Of a stretch of 16,207 bases of DNA, positions 1 to 8,369 are shown in pieces. The translations under genes and the position numbers were made by a program. The DNA is from Bacteroidales bacterium. Its GTDB lineage: Bacteria; Bacteroidota; Bacteroidia; Bacteroidales; JAADGE01. The notes beneath the pieces are model-generated. The model saw nothing but the letters and a program-made list of their open reading frames with translations. It did no database searches and was not told the DNA's origin. The stretch's first letter is position 1. Each line of letters starts with the position of its first letter. Where the stretch lies: contig JAOZQB010000047.1 in NCBI GenBank assembly GCA_029932445.1, positions 1 to 16,207 on the forward strand, written 5' to 3'.

Positions 1-2
1 TA

Positions 3-3000
3 AAAGTTTTTATTTTTTTAATGTTAGCACTTTTTGCTTTTGGTGTTAATGCACAAGTTTTTATTACGGAGCTTGCAGATCCGGATAATGATGCCGGAGC
101 AAGATTTGTAGAACTTTATAATGCAGGCAGTTCAGCTGTTGATTTTTCAACTGGTTGGCAAATCAATAGATATACTAATGGTAATGCTACTCCACAAACT
201 GCTGTTGACCTCACGGGAACTATTCAAGCAGGAGGTTTTTATATTATTTCTCCTAACGGTACTCAATTTAATACTGTGTATGGATTTGCAGCAGATCAAA
301 GTATTGGCACAGGCGGTCCGGCTGATTCAAACGGTGATGATCAAATTTTTCTTCTTAGTCCCGGTTCAGTCGTTGTTGATTTCTTTGGTGTTATAGGAGA
401 AGATGGCTCAAACACATGCCATGAATTCGAAGACGGAAGAGCTGAAAGAGCTGCAAGTGTGACAACAGGAAACTCCGGAACTTGGGATGAAGCAAATTGG
501 AATGTTTGGTCTGATGCTTCTACAGCTTCAGGGTGTACAAATCATATCTCAAATGCACCTCAAGATGCTCCCGGAGATTTTGATCCCGGAGCATGGATAG
601 GAGCTTCTTCCAACGATCAAACATCAACCGTAACAGTTCCGGGCACACAATTAGTTGCCGGAACAATTTCTTCAATCGGAACGGATTCGGTTCCTGTTTT
701 CCGTTTTGATATTACCGATGCCGCAAGCGGTGACGGTTTACCGACTAATGTTACCGGTGTTTATTTTGTTGCCGGTCCGAATAATACACTTCCAATAGAC
801 AGTCTTAACGGAGGCGGAATTTATGATTTAACAAATGGTATGGTAATCCCTCTTACGGGAGAACCGACGGGTACAGCGACTTCAGTATATTTACCTGTTA
901 ATATAAGCATTGCTGACGGAGCTACGGTATCATTTGAAGCTTTTACTTATATTAATAATAGTTATGCACCCGACGGTGCTGTTTTGCAATTCCAAATAAA
1001 TGCAGCATCTCACGGTTTTACGGCTGCGGCAAGCGGTTCCGATTTTGAAGCAACATTTGCCGGCGGTGATATTGTCGGAAACGATTTTACGGTTGATGTT
1101 GTTGCTACGCAATTTACATTTTTAACACAACCTTCAGATGTTGTTATTAGTCAAAATATGAGTAATGTTGTTGTAGGTACAACGGATGCAGGCGGAAATG
1201 TGGATGTTGATAATAATTTGCAATATATTCAAGTTGTTTTTTCCGGAGCGGGAAGTATGTACGGAACAAACGGATTATCAACAAATAACGGTATATGTAC
1301 TTACACAGATTTAAATTTTGATACTCCGGAATCAGCTGTTCATTTAACGGCACATGACGGAAACGGCACAATGGGATTTACGGATGTTAACAGTACAAAT
1401 TTTAATGTCTTATCCGGAAGCGGCGGTGCCGATTGTGCAAATGCCGTTTCAATTGATGTAGGAACACATCATGCCATTCATTCGGCAACTGATGATTATG
1501 ATCAATGGTATGTGTATCATGCAACGGCTGACGGAACCATTACCGCAGAAAATTGCAGCTCGGGATATGGCGGTGATACCTATTTGGAAATCATAGAAGG
1601 TTCATGCAGCGGAACAAATTTTGATTTAGCAGATGATATTTGCGGATCTTTAGAAACATTAACTTTTGATGTAACTGCCGGAAATGATTATTATATCGCA
1701 TGGGGTGATTATGATACCGGTACTCCCGGAGAATATGATTGGACCCTTTCTTTTACGGCTGCACCGACACCTGTTAATATTGTAAATGCTTATGCCGTAA
1801 GTAACGATTCGCTTGTTGTGTATTACGAAAGCAGTTTAACATCTGTTAATCCTGCTGATTATACATTAACAGCAACCGGTCAAACGACTGTTAATTTCAC
1901 GGCTGCTTCGATTGATGCAACTTACGATAGTATTGTATATTTAAAAGCACAAAATAATTTCACATTAAATACAATAAGAGATAACTTGAATGATGCTGCT
2001 AATAGTACAACTTATCAATTTTATGCGGGCGTATTACCTGTTTCATATACAAATACAGCAAATGATCCTGATACCGTAAGACAAGATTATAATGTTACAT
2101 TAAGCGGAGTAGTTACTGCAAATGATAATTACAATCAAGTTTGGATGCAAGATTCTGAAAATCCGATGTCGGGTGTATTAATTTACAGCTCTTCATTTGA
2201 TGCTCTTGTTTCTGTCGGTGACAATATTACAATTGTCGGACAAAAAGCATTATATAACGGAGCCACTGAAATCGTAAATCCTGTTTTGATTAACTCTGCC
2301 GCAGGAGGAACACCTGTTGCTGCTGCTATCGATGCAACCGATTTGGATTATGCTGCAGGACAAGATGATGCAAATGCAGAACCATGGGAAGGACAGTTAG
2401 TTACTGTTACGGGAATAGTTATCGATAGTTTAAATACTTCGCATTATGAATATTTCGGACACACTTGCAACGGAACCATTATTTGTTTTGATGATGATGT
2501 TGATTATCATTACGGAAGCGGCTTTGCATTAACAACCGGGAATATGTACAGTGTTACGGGTGTTGTAACATATTCATACGGTCACTATAAAATAAATCCG
2601 AGAGAAACTGCAGATGCAACGGAAATTGTAAGAGATATGACTTCAGTTGTTGAAGATCCTGATACACAAGTACCGGCTTCAGTTATTGACGGAACTCTTG
2701 CTATCGATTCCTTAAATGCAATTGAAGCTTTTAAATTTAAAGTAACAGATGAAGGAACTGACGGTTTACCGACAAAACTTTCTCAAATTACAATTTATAC
2801 AGGTCCTGATAACACAATTGATTTCAGCGGAGATGCAATAGACGGAGGTTGGTTTGATTTTGGTGATGCCGCAAATCCGATACAATTTGTCGCGGAACCC
2901 GTATTTGATACAGATCATTTTACTTTTGCCGTAGATCCTGAAAGTGCAGTTATTGATAACGGAACAAGCAAAGAAGTTATTTTACATGTATGGTTTGATC

Positions 3001-3383
3001 CTGCATATTTAGTTGACGAAAGCGTTATCCAATTAATGGTACAAGCAGATCCGCACGGATTTGTTGCTGATTGTATGAATTCTCAATTTGCATCAACTTT
3101 TGCGAGTGATGTTACGGGAGGAACCTTAACAATTGATACAAATATCAGTGTTGAAGATGTTAACGGGAAATCAATTTCCGTATATCCGAATCCGTCAAAC
3201 GGTATTTTTAATATTAATGTTAAAGATACTTATAATTTAGAAATAACGGATATTACCGGAAGAGTTATTAATTCAAGAATGTTAACCGGAAATACAAGTA
3301 TTGAATTAAATAACGCAGGAATTTATTTCTTAAAATTCTCTGATAAAAACGGTTCATATACTCAAAAAGTGATTGTTCAATAA
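3..3383 (+). CDS. Secreted multidomain protein: lamin-tail, PPC-like and OB-fold domains with T9SS type A sorting tail (5' end cut by window)
   Basis: Likely an extracellular or cell-surface protein exported by Sec and then the type IX secretion system. Residues are numbered from the ATG at 21, but the frame is open to the window edge and reads KVFIFLMLALFAFGVNAQ, so the true start probably lies a few codons off-window. Visible order: signal peptide; lamin-tail domain (about 12-170, with the ITELADP and FVELYNAG motifs); beta-sandwich module A (about 205-358); Ig-like stretch (about 360-465); PPC-like domain (about 468-578); Ig-like stretch; YhcR/ExeM-type OB-fold region (about 684-867); module B (about 884-1040), which resembles module A; and a sorting domain (about 1050-1120) with YPNPSNG, DITGR and a C-terminal QKVIVQ. 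Lamin-tail and OB-fold domains often accompany secreted nucleases, but I see no nuclease or other catalytic domain. Adhesin or binding protein is the best inference. The T9SS tail is sure, the exact role is not. Confidence 0.85.
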   Translation, partial: KVFIFLMLALFAFGVNAQVFITELADPDNDAGARFVELYNAGSSAVDFSTGWQINRYTNGNATPQTAVDLTGTIQAGGFYIISPNGTQFNTVYGFAADQSIGTGGPADSNGDDQIFLLSPGSVVVDFFGVIGEDGSNTCHEFEDGRAERAASVTTGNSGTWDEANWNVWSDASTASGCTNHISNAPQDAPGDFDPGAWIGASSNDQTSTVTVPGTQLVAGTISSIGTDSVPVFRFDITDAASGDGLPTNVTGVYFVAGPNNTLPIDSLNGGGIYDLTNGMVIPLTGEPTGTATSVYLPVNISIADGATVSFEAFTYINNSYAPDGAVLQFQINAASHGFTAAASGSDFEATFAGGDIVGNDFTVDVVATQFTFLTQPSDVVISQNMSNVVVGTTDAGGNVDVDNNLQYIQVVFSGAGSMYGTNGLSTNNGICTYTDLNFDTPESAVHLTAHDGNGTMGFTDVNSTNFNVLSGSGGADCANAVSIDVGTHHAIHSATDDYDQWYVYHATADGTITAENCSSGYGGDTYLEIIEGSCSGTNFDLADDICGSLETLTFDVTAGNDYYIAWGDYDTGTPGEYDWTLSFTAAPTPVNIVNAYAVSNDSLVVYYESSLTSVNPADYTLTATGQTTVNFTAASIDATYDSIVYLKAQNNFTLNTIRDNLNDAANSTTYQFYAGVLPVSYTNTANDPDTVRQDYNVTLSGVVTANDNYNQVWMQDSENPMSGVLIYSSSFDALVSVGDNITIVGQKALYNGATEIVNPVLINSAAGGTPVAAAIDATDLDYAAGQDDANAEPWEGQLVTVTGIVIDSLNTSHYEYFGHTCNGTIICFDDDVDYHYGSGFALTTGNMYSVTGVVTYSYGHYKINPRETADATEIVRDMTSVVEDPDTQVPASVIDGTLAIDSLNAIEAFKFKVTDEGTDGLPTKLSQITIYTGPDNTIDFSGDAIDGGWFDFGDAANPIQFVAEPVFDTDHFTFAVDPESAVIDNGTSKEVILHVWFDPAYLVDESVIQLMVQADPHGFVADCMNSQFASTFASDVTGGTLTIDTNISVEDVNGKSISVYPNPSNGIFNINVKDTYNLEITDITGRVINSRMLTGNTSIELNNAGIYFLKFSDKNGSYTQKVIVQ

Positions 3384-3406
3384 CATTCCTTTTTAGAATT
3401 TAATTT

Positions 3407-3441
3407 AAAAAGAAGTTGCTTGTGAAAGCAACTTCTTTTTT
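3407..3441 (+). terminator. Rho-independent terminator after the T9SS protein
   Basis: A perfect 11-bp stem, AGAAGTTGCTT (3411-3421) with AAGCAACTTCT (3426-3436), closes on a GTGA tetraloop. A T-run follows (3436-3441) and an A-run precedes it (3407-3411), so the hairpin can act in both directions. It lies 24 bases after the stop codon. Confidence 0.93.
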
Positions 3442-3578
3442 ATTTCACGCAAAGAACATTAATAATTGTACAAAGAATATATTGTTCCGATTTTCATGTG
3501 AAATCTTATTACAATGCCTGAATCGATAAAACAATGAATTGTATTTCCGAATTTTACTGAAATCAGTTAAATCAAAAA

Positions 3579-3609
3579 TTTGCAAATTAAAAAAGAATGC
3601 TTACTTTTG
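3579..3609 (+). promoter_or_regulatory. Bacteroidota-type sigma-70 promoter for rpsF-rpsR-rplI
   Basis: The -33 box TTTG (3579-3582) and the -7 box TACTTTTG (3602-3609) are separated by 19 bases, an exact match to TTTG-N19-TAnnTTTG. Transcription would begin near 3616, leaving an A/T-rich leader of about 45 bases before the start codon. The rest of the gap after the upstream terminator (3442-3578) is A/T-rich with no gene or RNA that I can recognise. Confidence 0.85.
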
Positions 3610-3661
3610 CGGGCTCATTTTAATGAACTAATAAATATAAATTAAAAATAAACGAATTATG

Positions 3662-4003
3662 ATGAATCAGTACGAAACCGTTTTCATTGTTACTCCCGTT
3701 TTATCTGATGACCAGGTAAAGGAGACGGTAAAAAAATTCAAAAAGATTCTCACCGACGGCGGTGCAAAAATCTTAGTTGAAGAAGACTGGGGATTAAGAA
3801 AACTCGCTTATCCCATAAAACACAAAACCACAGGTTTTTATAATTTAATTGAATTTGATGCCGAAGGTGCTCTTATTGAAAAGTTAGAAACTGAATTTCG
3901 AAGAGATGAAAAAATTATCCGTTTTTTAACCTTTAAAATGGATAAATATGCTGTTCAATATTCAGATAAGAAGAAAAAATTAAAAAAAGAAAATTCTAAT
4001 TAA
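3662..4003 (+). CDS. rpsF: 30S ribosomal protein S6 (bS6)
   Basis: Small-subunit ribosomal protein that pairs with S18 on the platform of the 30S subunit. The 113-residue product starts MNQYETVFIVTP, the usual Bacteroidota S6 start. It carries the family hallmarks GLRKLAYPIKHKTTGFY and FRRDEKIIRFLTFK, then a lysine-rich tail. There are two adjacent ATG codons (3659 and 3662); I chose the second because it gives the standard MNQYE start, and using the first would add one Met. No Shine-Dalgarno is visible; the upstream bases are A/T-rich, as is normal in this phylum. First gene of the three-gene operon, 15 bases before rpsR. Confidence 0.97.
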   Translation: MNQYETVFIVTPVLSDDQVKETVKKFKKILTDGGAKILVEEDWGLRKLAYPIKHKTTGFYNLIEFDAEGALIEKLETEFRRDEKIIRFLTFKMDKYAVQYSDKKKKLKKENSN

Positions 4004-4018
4004 TAAAAAAGAGAAAAA

Positions 4019-4282
4019 ATGGCTGATAAAAATGTTAGATATTTAACACCGGTAGCGGTTGACACTAAAAAAGCTAAATATTGTCGTTTTAAAAAACACA
4101 AAATTAAATATGTTGATTATAAAGATGCACATTTTTTAAGACAATTCTTAAACGAACAAGGTAAAATATTACCGAGACGTTTAACAGGAACATCTTTAAA
4201 ATACCAACGTAAAGTTTCAAAAGCCGTAAAACGAGCAAGACATCTTGCTATTTTACCTTATGTAACTGATTTAATGAAATAA
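4019..4282 (+). CDS. rpsR: 30S ribosomal protein S18 (bS18)
   Basis: Small-subunit ribosomal protein that forms a heterodimer with S6 and contacts 16S rRNA near the platform. It has 87 residues, close to the length of other Bacteroidota S18 proteins. Family signatures include YCRFKK, the DYKD segment, FLNEQGKILPRR, TGTSLKYQRKV and the C-terminal KRARHLAILPYVTD. The ATG sits 15 bases after the rpsF stop and 18 bases of spacer lead to rplI, so the three genes are almost certainly co-transcribed. One cysteine remains (in YCRF), so this is not a multi-cysteine zinc-binding form. Confidence 0.98.
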   Translation: MADKNVRYLTPVAVDTKKAKYCRFKKHKIKYVDYKDAHFLRQFLNEQGKILPRRLTGTSLKYQRKVSKAVKRARHLAILPYVTDLMK

Positions 4283-4300
4283 ATAAAAAATTGTTTTGAT

Positions 4301-4747
4301 ATGGAAATCATTTTAAAAGAAGATATAAATAACCTGGGATATAAAGATGATATTGTACAAGTTAAACGCGGTTATGCCGTAAATTATCTTATCCCGAGAG
4401 GAATTGCAACGAGAGCCGATAAATCGGCAAAAAAAGTTCGCGAAGAAAATTTGAAACAACGTGCTCATAAAGAAGAAAAACTTCGAAATGATGCTCAGGT
4501 AATTGCCGACCAACTTAAAAATAAAGAAATTAGAGTAGGCGCAAAAACCAGTTCAAAAGGTAAAATTTTCGGTTCTGTTACAAACATTCAACTGGCTGAT
4601 GCAATTAATAAGAAAGGCTTTGATATTGACAGAAAGAAAATTTCAATTGTTCAAAAAGATGTAAAAGAAATCGGAAAATATGATGCTCTTGTTAAATTGC
4701 ATCGTGATGTAAAAGTTGAATTAACTTTTGAAGTCGTTTCAGAATAA
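4301..4747 (+). CDS. rplI: 50S ribosomal protein L9 (bL9)
   Basis: Large-subunit ribosomal protein at the base of the L1 stalk. It has 148 residues, about the usual family length. The N-terminal rRNA-binding domain shows MEIILKEDINNLGYKDD and VKRGYAVNYLIPRGIA. A long lysine/glutamate-rich connecting helix follows (about 45-75), and then the C-terminal domain with SSKGKIFGSVTN. Last gene of rpsF-rpsR-rplI, followed 19 bases later by a clear terminator hairpin. Confidence 0.98.
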   Translation: MEIILKEDINNLGYKDDIVQVKRGYAVNYLIPRGIATRADKSAKKVREENLKQRAHKEEKLRNDAQVIADQLKNKEIRVGAKTSSKGKIFGSVTNIQLADAINKKGFDIDRKKISIVQKDVKEIGKYDALVKLHRDVKVELTFEVVSE

Positions 4748-4766
4748 ATTTATATAAATTTGAAAG

Positions 4767-4800
4767 AAAAAAGGACAGCCGTTTTTGGTTGTCCTTTTTT
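4767..4800 (+). terminator. Rho-independent terminator of the ribosomal protein operon
   Basis: A 14-bp stem pairs AAAAAAGGACAGCC (4767-4780) with GGTTGTCCTTTTTT (4787-4800) around a GTTTTT loop, with one G-T wobble. The T-run on the right arm and A-run on the left suit a terminator that works in either direction. Confidence 0.93.
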
Positions 4801-4808
4801 GTATTTAT

Positions 4809-4838
4809 ATTTACAAATAATTTTTTTTTGTAAATTAG
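4809..4838 (+). promoter_or_regulatory. Possible promoter/operator of the sensor gene
   Basis: A perfect 9-bp inverted repeat, ATTTACAAA (4809-4817) and TTTGTAAAT (4827-4835), has its right arm overlapping a near-consensus -7 box, TAAATTAG (4831-4838; consensus TAnnTTTG). No good -33 TTTG is seen at 17-21 bases. The arrangement would suit a repressor site over the promoter, but the region is so A/T-rich that chance is possible. Confidence 0.35.
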
Positions 4839-4862
4839 CAATTTTATTAAAATCTGACAAAA

Positions 4863-7145
4863 GTGAATAATAAAAGAGCCGTTTTTAGTTTGAAATATAC
4901 TTTAACAGGATTTATTGCAGGGATTTTTATCAGCATTATCAGTATTATTATTGCCGTAAATTCTGCAGACATTAACTTTTTAAATACAGAATCTTTGTCA
5001 CGTTTCTTGGCAGAGCATAATTTTGTGGATGTTATTATTTTTTTACCTGCATTTATTACAACAATAATCGGTTATATTACGGATTCGAGTTTAAATAATT
5101 TATTACGTGCAAAAGAAATTGAATCTGAAGAAACGAAACAACATTCTCAACAAATTTATAATTTTATTGATAAACTCAGAAAAGGAGAATCTGTTCAAAA
5201 GTTAAAGAATTTACCCGAAAACGATAAAATAATTCAATCATTAATTAATTTAAGTGAAGAAATAGAGACACGGCAAAAAGAGGAAGAGAAAAGAAAGAAA
5301 GAAGATGCACAACGAGCCGAAACTTCAGAGGGTTTAGCTTATTTCGGAGCAGTACTTCGAGAACATAATAATACGATTGATGAATTAACTCAAACAGTTA
5401 CAAATGAATTAGTTAAATATGTTGATGCGTATCAGGCAGCATTTTATTTAATAGATGAATCTTCACCGGAAAAAATAATTAAAGAAGTTGCAAATTTTGC
5501 TTCCGGAAGAAAACGATTTGCTTCAAAAGAGCTTCAATGGGGCGAAGGCCTGCCGGGTGCTTGTGTAATAGAAAAGAAAACTAATTATTTGAAAAATATT
5601 TCAGATGAATATTTAGAAATCGAATCCGGTTTGGGAAGTGCAAAACCGAGAAGTTTAATAATTATTCCGATTGTAACACAAGAAGGAGTTATACACGGTG
5701 CGTTAGAATTGGCTTCATTTAAAGAATATGAAGATTATGAAATAAAATTTATAGAACAAGTTGCCGAAAATACGGCGATGACAATTTCCACATTAAAAAT
5801 TAATAATGAAACAGCTATTCTTTTGAAAGAATCAAGGGAACAAGCAAGTGCATTGTCAAATCGAGAAGACGAATTGCAGAAAACTATTTCGGAGATGAGA
5901 CGATTACAGGAAAATGCTGATATTCAGAGTGCTGCATTTCGATCTTATCAAGATTCCACAAATAAAGCTTTGATAAGAGCTGAGTTTTCTAATGAAGGAA
6001 AATTGCTGTTTGCAAACAGAAAATTTCTGAAGCTTTTTGAATATAAATCAAATTCGGAAATTGAAAATGAAGATATTTTAAAATTTGCAAGCCCGGAAGA
6101 TAACCGTTGGATTAACAAATTAAAAGAATTAATATTCAATAAAGATTCCCATTTTGAAGGACTTTTAAAGCATTTAACAAAATCCGGGAAAACATTATGG
6201 ATAGAATCTTCATACATCGGATTAAAAAACGAAAAAGGAAAAACAGAAAAAATCTTGTTTCTCGGAATTGATACAACACAATTAAAAACGGATGTTTTAA
6301 ATCTTGATTTAAAAATTAACCAACTTAATAATGCTTTATTTACCGTAGATTTCCGCCAAAACGGTGAAATTCTTAATGTTGGTGAATTTTTCAGTTCTAA
6401 AATGAATTATTCAAAAGATGATTTAAACAAAAAAACAATTTTTGAAATATTAAGTGAAACTTCATCTGAAAATATCAAAAATACCGTAAATCAAATTATT
6501 GATTCGGGAACGACTTATGAAGGCGAGATAGAGTTTGTTAAAGCAGATGGTGAAATAATTTTTTTATACGGAACAATTATTCCCGAAAAAGATATGAATG
6601 ATAATATCAATTCATTGAAGATTTTAGCTTATGATTATTCTCAACAGATTGAATTTGCCGATAAAATAAAACAACAAGAAGAGATAATTCAAAATCAAAT
6701 TAAAGAAATTGAGACAACAAAAGAGCGGATGAGTCGACGAGTTGAACAAGTAAAAGAGGAAATGCGTGATTTATATATTGATACAGAAACAGCTTATATT
6801 TTCAGTAAAAAGACTTTTGAATTACTTCCTGATGCCGTTATCACGATTGATAAAGATAATAAATTGGAATTTATTAATGAAGTTGCATCTCAATTGTTTC
6901 TTGTGAAAAGTGAAAAATTAATCGGAAAAAATATAAAAGCATTATTGCCTGAAATAGATAATAAACCTAAAGGTATTTATTTAGGTGATATATTTAATAT
7001 TGATAATCAGGAACTTCCGGAGGGGATAGAGACTGATGTATATATTCTTAACGAAAAGAAAAAACCTGAAAAATTAAAAGTTTTATTAATTAAAGTATCA
7101 GTAGGATTAAGACAACAACTGACAGCTTTCCTGAAAAAAACATAA
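4863..7145 (+). CDS. Membrane-anchored GAF and multi-PAS sensor protein without a recognisable output domain
   Basis: 760 residues. Two hydrophobic helices near the N-terminus (about 11-33 and 52-72) anchor it in the inner membrane with a very short external segment. A charged coiled-coil linker (about 80-150) follows, then a GAF domain (about 155-310), PAS 1 (about 365-470), PAS 2 (about 490-593), a coiled coil (about 595-645) and PAS 3 (about 650-760, with LPDAVITIDKDNKLEFIN). The protein stops right after the last PAS strand. I see no histidine-kinase, GGDEF, EAL, phosphatase or methyl-accepting region, so it may signal through a partner or by oligomerisation. The start is GTG at 4863: an in-frame stop lies at 4848-4850, no in-frame ATG falls between, and a later start would remove the membrane helices. 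Ligand unknown. Confidence 0.85.
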   Translation: MNNKRAVFSLKYTLTGFIAGIFISIISIIIAVNSADINFLNTESLSRFLAEHNFVDVIIFLPAFITTIIGYITDSSLNNLLRAKEIESEETKQHSQQIYNFIDKLRKGESVQKLKNLPENDKIIQSLINLSEEIETRQKEEEKRKKEDAQRAETSEGLAYFGAVLREHNNTIDELTQTVTNELVKYVDAYQAAFYLIDESSPEKIIKEVANFASGRKRFASKELQWGEGLPGACVIEKKTNYLKNISDEYLEIESGLGSAKPRSLIIIPIVTQEGVIHGALELASFKEYEDYEIKFIEQVAENTAMTISTLKINNETAILLKESREQASALSNREDELQKTISEMRRLQENADIQSAAFRSYQDSTNKALIRAEFSNEGKLLFANRKFLKLFEYKSNSEIENEDILKFASPEDNRWINKLKELIFNKDSHFEGLLKHLTKSGKTLWIESSYIGLKNEKGKTEKILFLGIDTTQLKTDVLNLDLKINQLNNALFTVDFRQNGEILNVGEFFSSKMNYSKDDLNKKTIFEILSETSSENIKNTVNQIIDSGTTYEGEIEFVKADGEIIFLYGTIIPEKDMNDNINSLKILAYDYSQQIEFADKIKQQEEIIQNQIKEIETTKERMSRRVEQVKEEMRDLYIDTETAYIFSKKTFELLPDAVITIDKDNKLEFINEVASQLFLVKSEKLIGKNIKALLPEIDNKPKGIYLGDIFNIDNQELPEGIETDVYILNEKKKPEKLKVLLIKVSVGLRQQLTAFLKKT

Positions 7146-7187
7146 TTATTTCTAAATAACCGTATTTGTAATTTAAAGACATTGATT

Positions 7188-8357
7188 ATGTTTTTAACAG
7201 AAGTTACTGAAAAAAAATTGATTAAAGAGTTTCATAAGATTCCTCGGATTATATATAAAAATGATTCGAATTGGATTCCTCACATTGAAAGTGATATTGA
7301 AAAAAAATTTCATATAAAAACGAATAAATTATATGACGGAAACAATGCAAAAAGATGGATATTAAAAGATGACAATGAAAATTTAATCGGCCGAATTGCT
7401 GCTTGGAAACATCCGAAACATTTTGTTAAATTTAAACAAGCTACGGGAAGCATTGGTTTTTTTGAATGTATTAATAATCAGGATGCGGCAAATCAACTGT
7501 TTGATACAGCAAAAAAATGGTTAAAAGAACTTGGTGCCGAAGCGATGGATGGTCCTATTAATTTCGGAGAAAAGGATCAGTTTTGGGGCTTGCTAGTGAA
7601 AAATTTCACGGATCCGAATACTTACGGGATGAATTATAATCCTGAATATTATGTTCAACTTTTTGAAAATTACGGATTTAAAGTTTATTATAATCAATTG
7701 ATGTATCATCGATTAATGACGGATCCGGCTCAAGAGGTTTTTGTTAAAAAAGCCAATAAATTAAATGAAGATCCGAAATTTGAATGCAGAAATATAAGAG
7801 GATTAAAGCTTAAGCAAGTAGCTAAAGACTTTACGGAGGTTTATAATGACGGTTGGGGACATACCCGAAAAAATTTCAAAAAACTGGAACTTCCGGCAGC
7901 TGTTAAAATTATGAAATCTATAAAATCCGTTATTGATCCGGATATTTTTGTATTTGCTTTTTACGATAACAGACCCATAGGTATGTATATTAATTTGCCG
8001 GAATTAAATCAAATTTTTAAACATGTAAACGGGAAATTGAATTTAATCGGAAAATTGAAATTTCTATGGTACAAATTATTAAAAACTCCGACTGTGATGT
8101 ACGGACTTGTCTTCGGTGTTGCTCATGATTTTCACGGGAAAGGTGTTGAAGGAGCCATGATAAAGTTTGCCGAAGAAACCATTGTTCCTATGAACAGATA
8201 TAAAGATACGGTATTAACATGGATTGGAGATTTTAATCCCAAAATGATAACAGTTTGTGAAAATCTCGGAGCAAAACAATACAGAACTTTTTCAACATAC
8301 AGATACCTTTTTGACAGAACAAAAACTTTTGAAAGGGCAACAATTAACGAATCTTAA
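7188..8357 (+). CDS. GNAT-fold protein, YghO-like (N-acetyltransferase superfamily)
   Basis: 389 residues, cytosolic, with no signal peptide or membrane segment. The arrangement suggests two acetyltransferase-like halves. The N-terminal half has strand-turn elements such as WILKDDNENLIGRIAAW and a DGPINFGEKDQFWG segment. The C-terminal half has an acyl-CoA-loop-like motif, FGVAHDFHGKGVEGAM (about 309-324), followed by the NPKMITVCENLGAK segment usual for these proteins. Length and layout recall YghO-like proteins; substrate and activity are unknown and a regulatory role is possible. I chose the ATG at 7188; a TTG two codons upstream (7182) is the alternative. Forty-two bases separate it from the sensor gene, and only 12 from the next gene, suggesting co-transcription with the latter. 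Confidence 0.75.
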   Translation: MFLTEVTEKKLIKEFHKIPRIIYKNDSNWIPHIESDIEKKFHIKTNKLYDGNNAKRWILKDDNENLIGRIAAWKHPKHFVKFKQATGSIGFFECINNQDAANQLFDTAKKWLKELGAEAMDGPINFGEKDQFWGLLVKNFTDPNTYGMNYNPEYYVQLFENYGFKVYYNQLMYHRLMTDPAQEVFVKKANKLNEDPKFECRNIRGLKLKQVAKDFTEVYNDGWGHTRKNFKKLELPAAVKIMKSIKSVIDPDIFVFAFYDNRPIGMYINLPELNQIFKHVNGKLNLIGKLKFLWYKLLKTPTVMYGLVFGVAHDFHGKGVEGAMIKFAEETIVPMNRYKDTVLTWIGDFNPKMITVCENLGAKQYRTFSTYRYLFDRTKTFERATINES

Positions 8358-8369
8358 AAAATAATTGTT

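Noticed and set aside
121..396. 91-codon plus-strand open frame inside the first gene
   Set aside because: It overlaps the lamin-tail domain in another frame, has no recognisable domain and no start context of its own.
3442..3504. Possible small RNA formed by ATTTCAC and GTGAAAT arms after the first terminator
   Set aside because: The arms are 7 bases and about 50 bases apart in A/T-rich DNA, with no compact fold, promoter or terminator of their own.
5948..6217. 89-codon minus-strand open frame inside the sensor gene
   Set aside because: It lies wholly antisense to PAS 1, whose frame is clearly coding; there is no promoter and no recognisable product.
7146..7187. Terminator between the sensor and the GNAT-like gene (TTATTT/AAATAA hairpin)
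   Set aside because: The stem is only A/T pairs with a two-base loop and no T-run, so it would not terminate. A CGTATTTG element nearby also fails the TAnnTTTG consensus.
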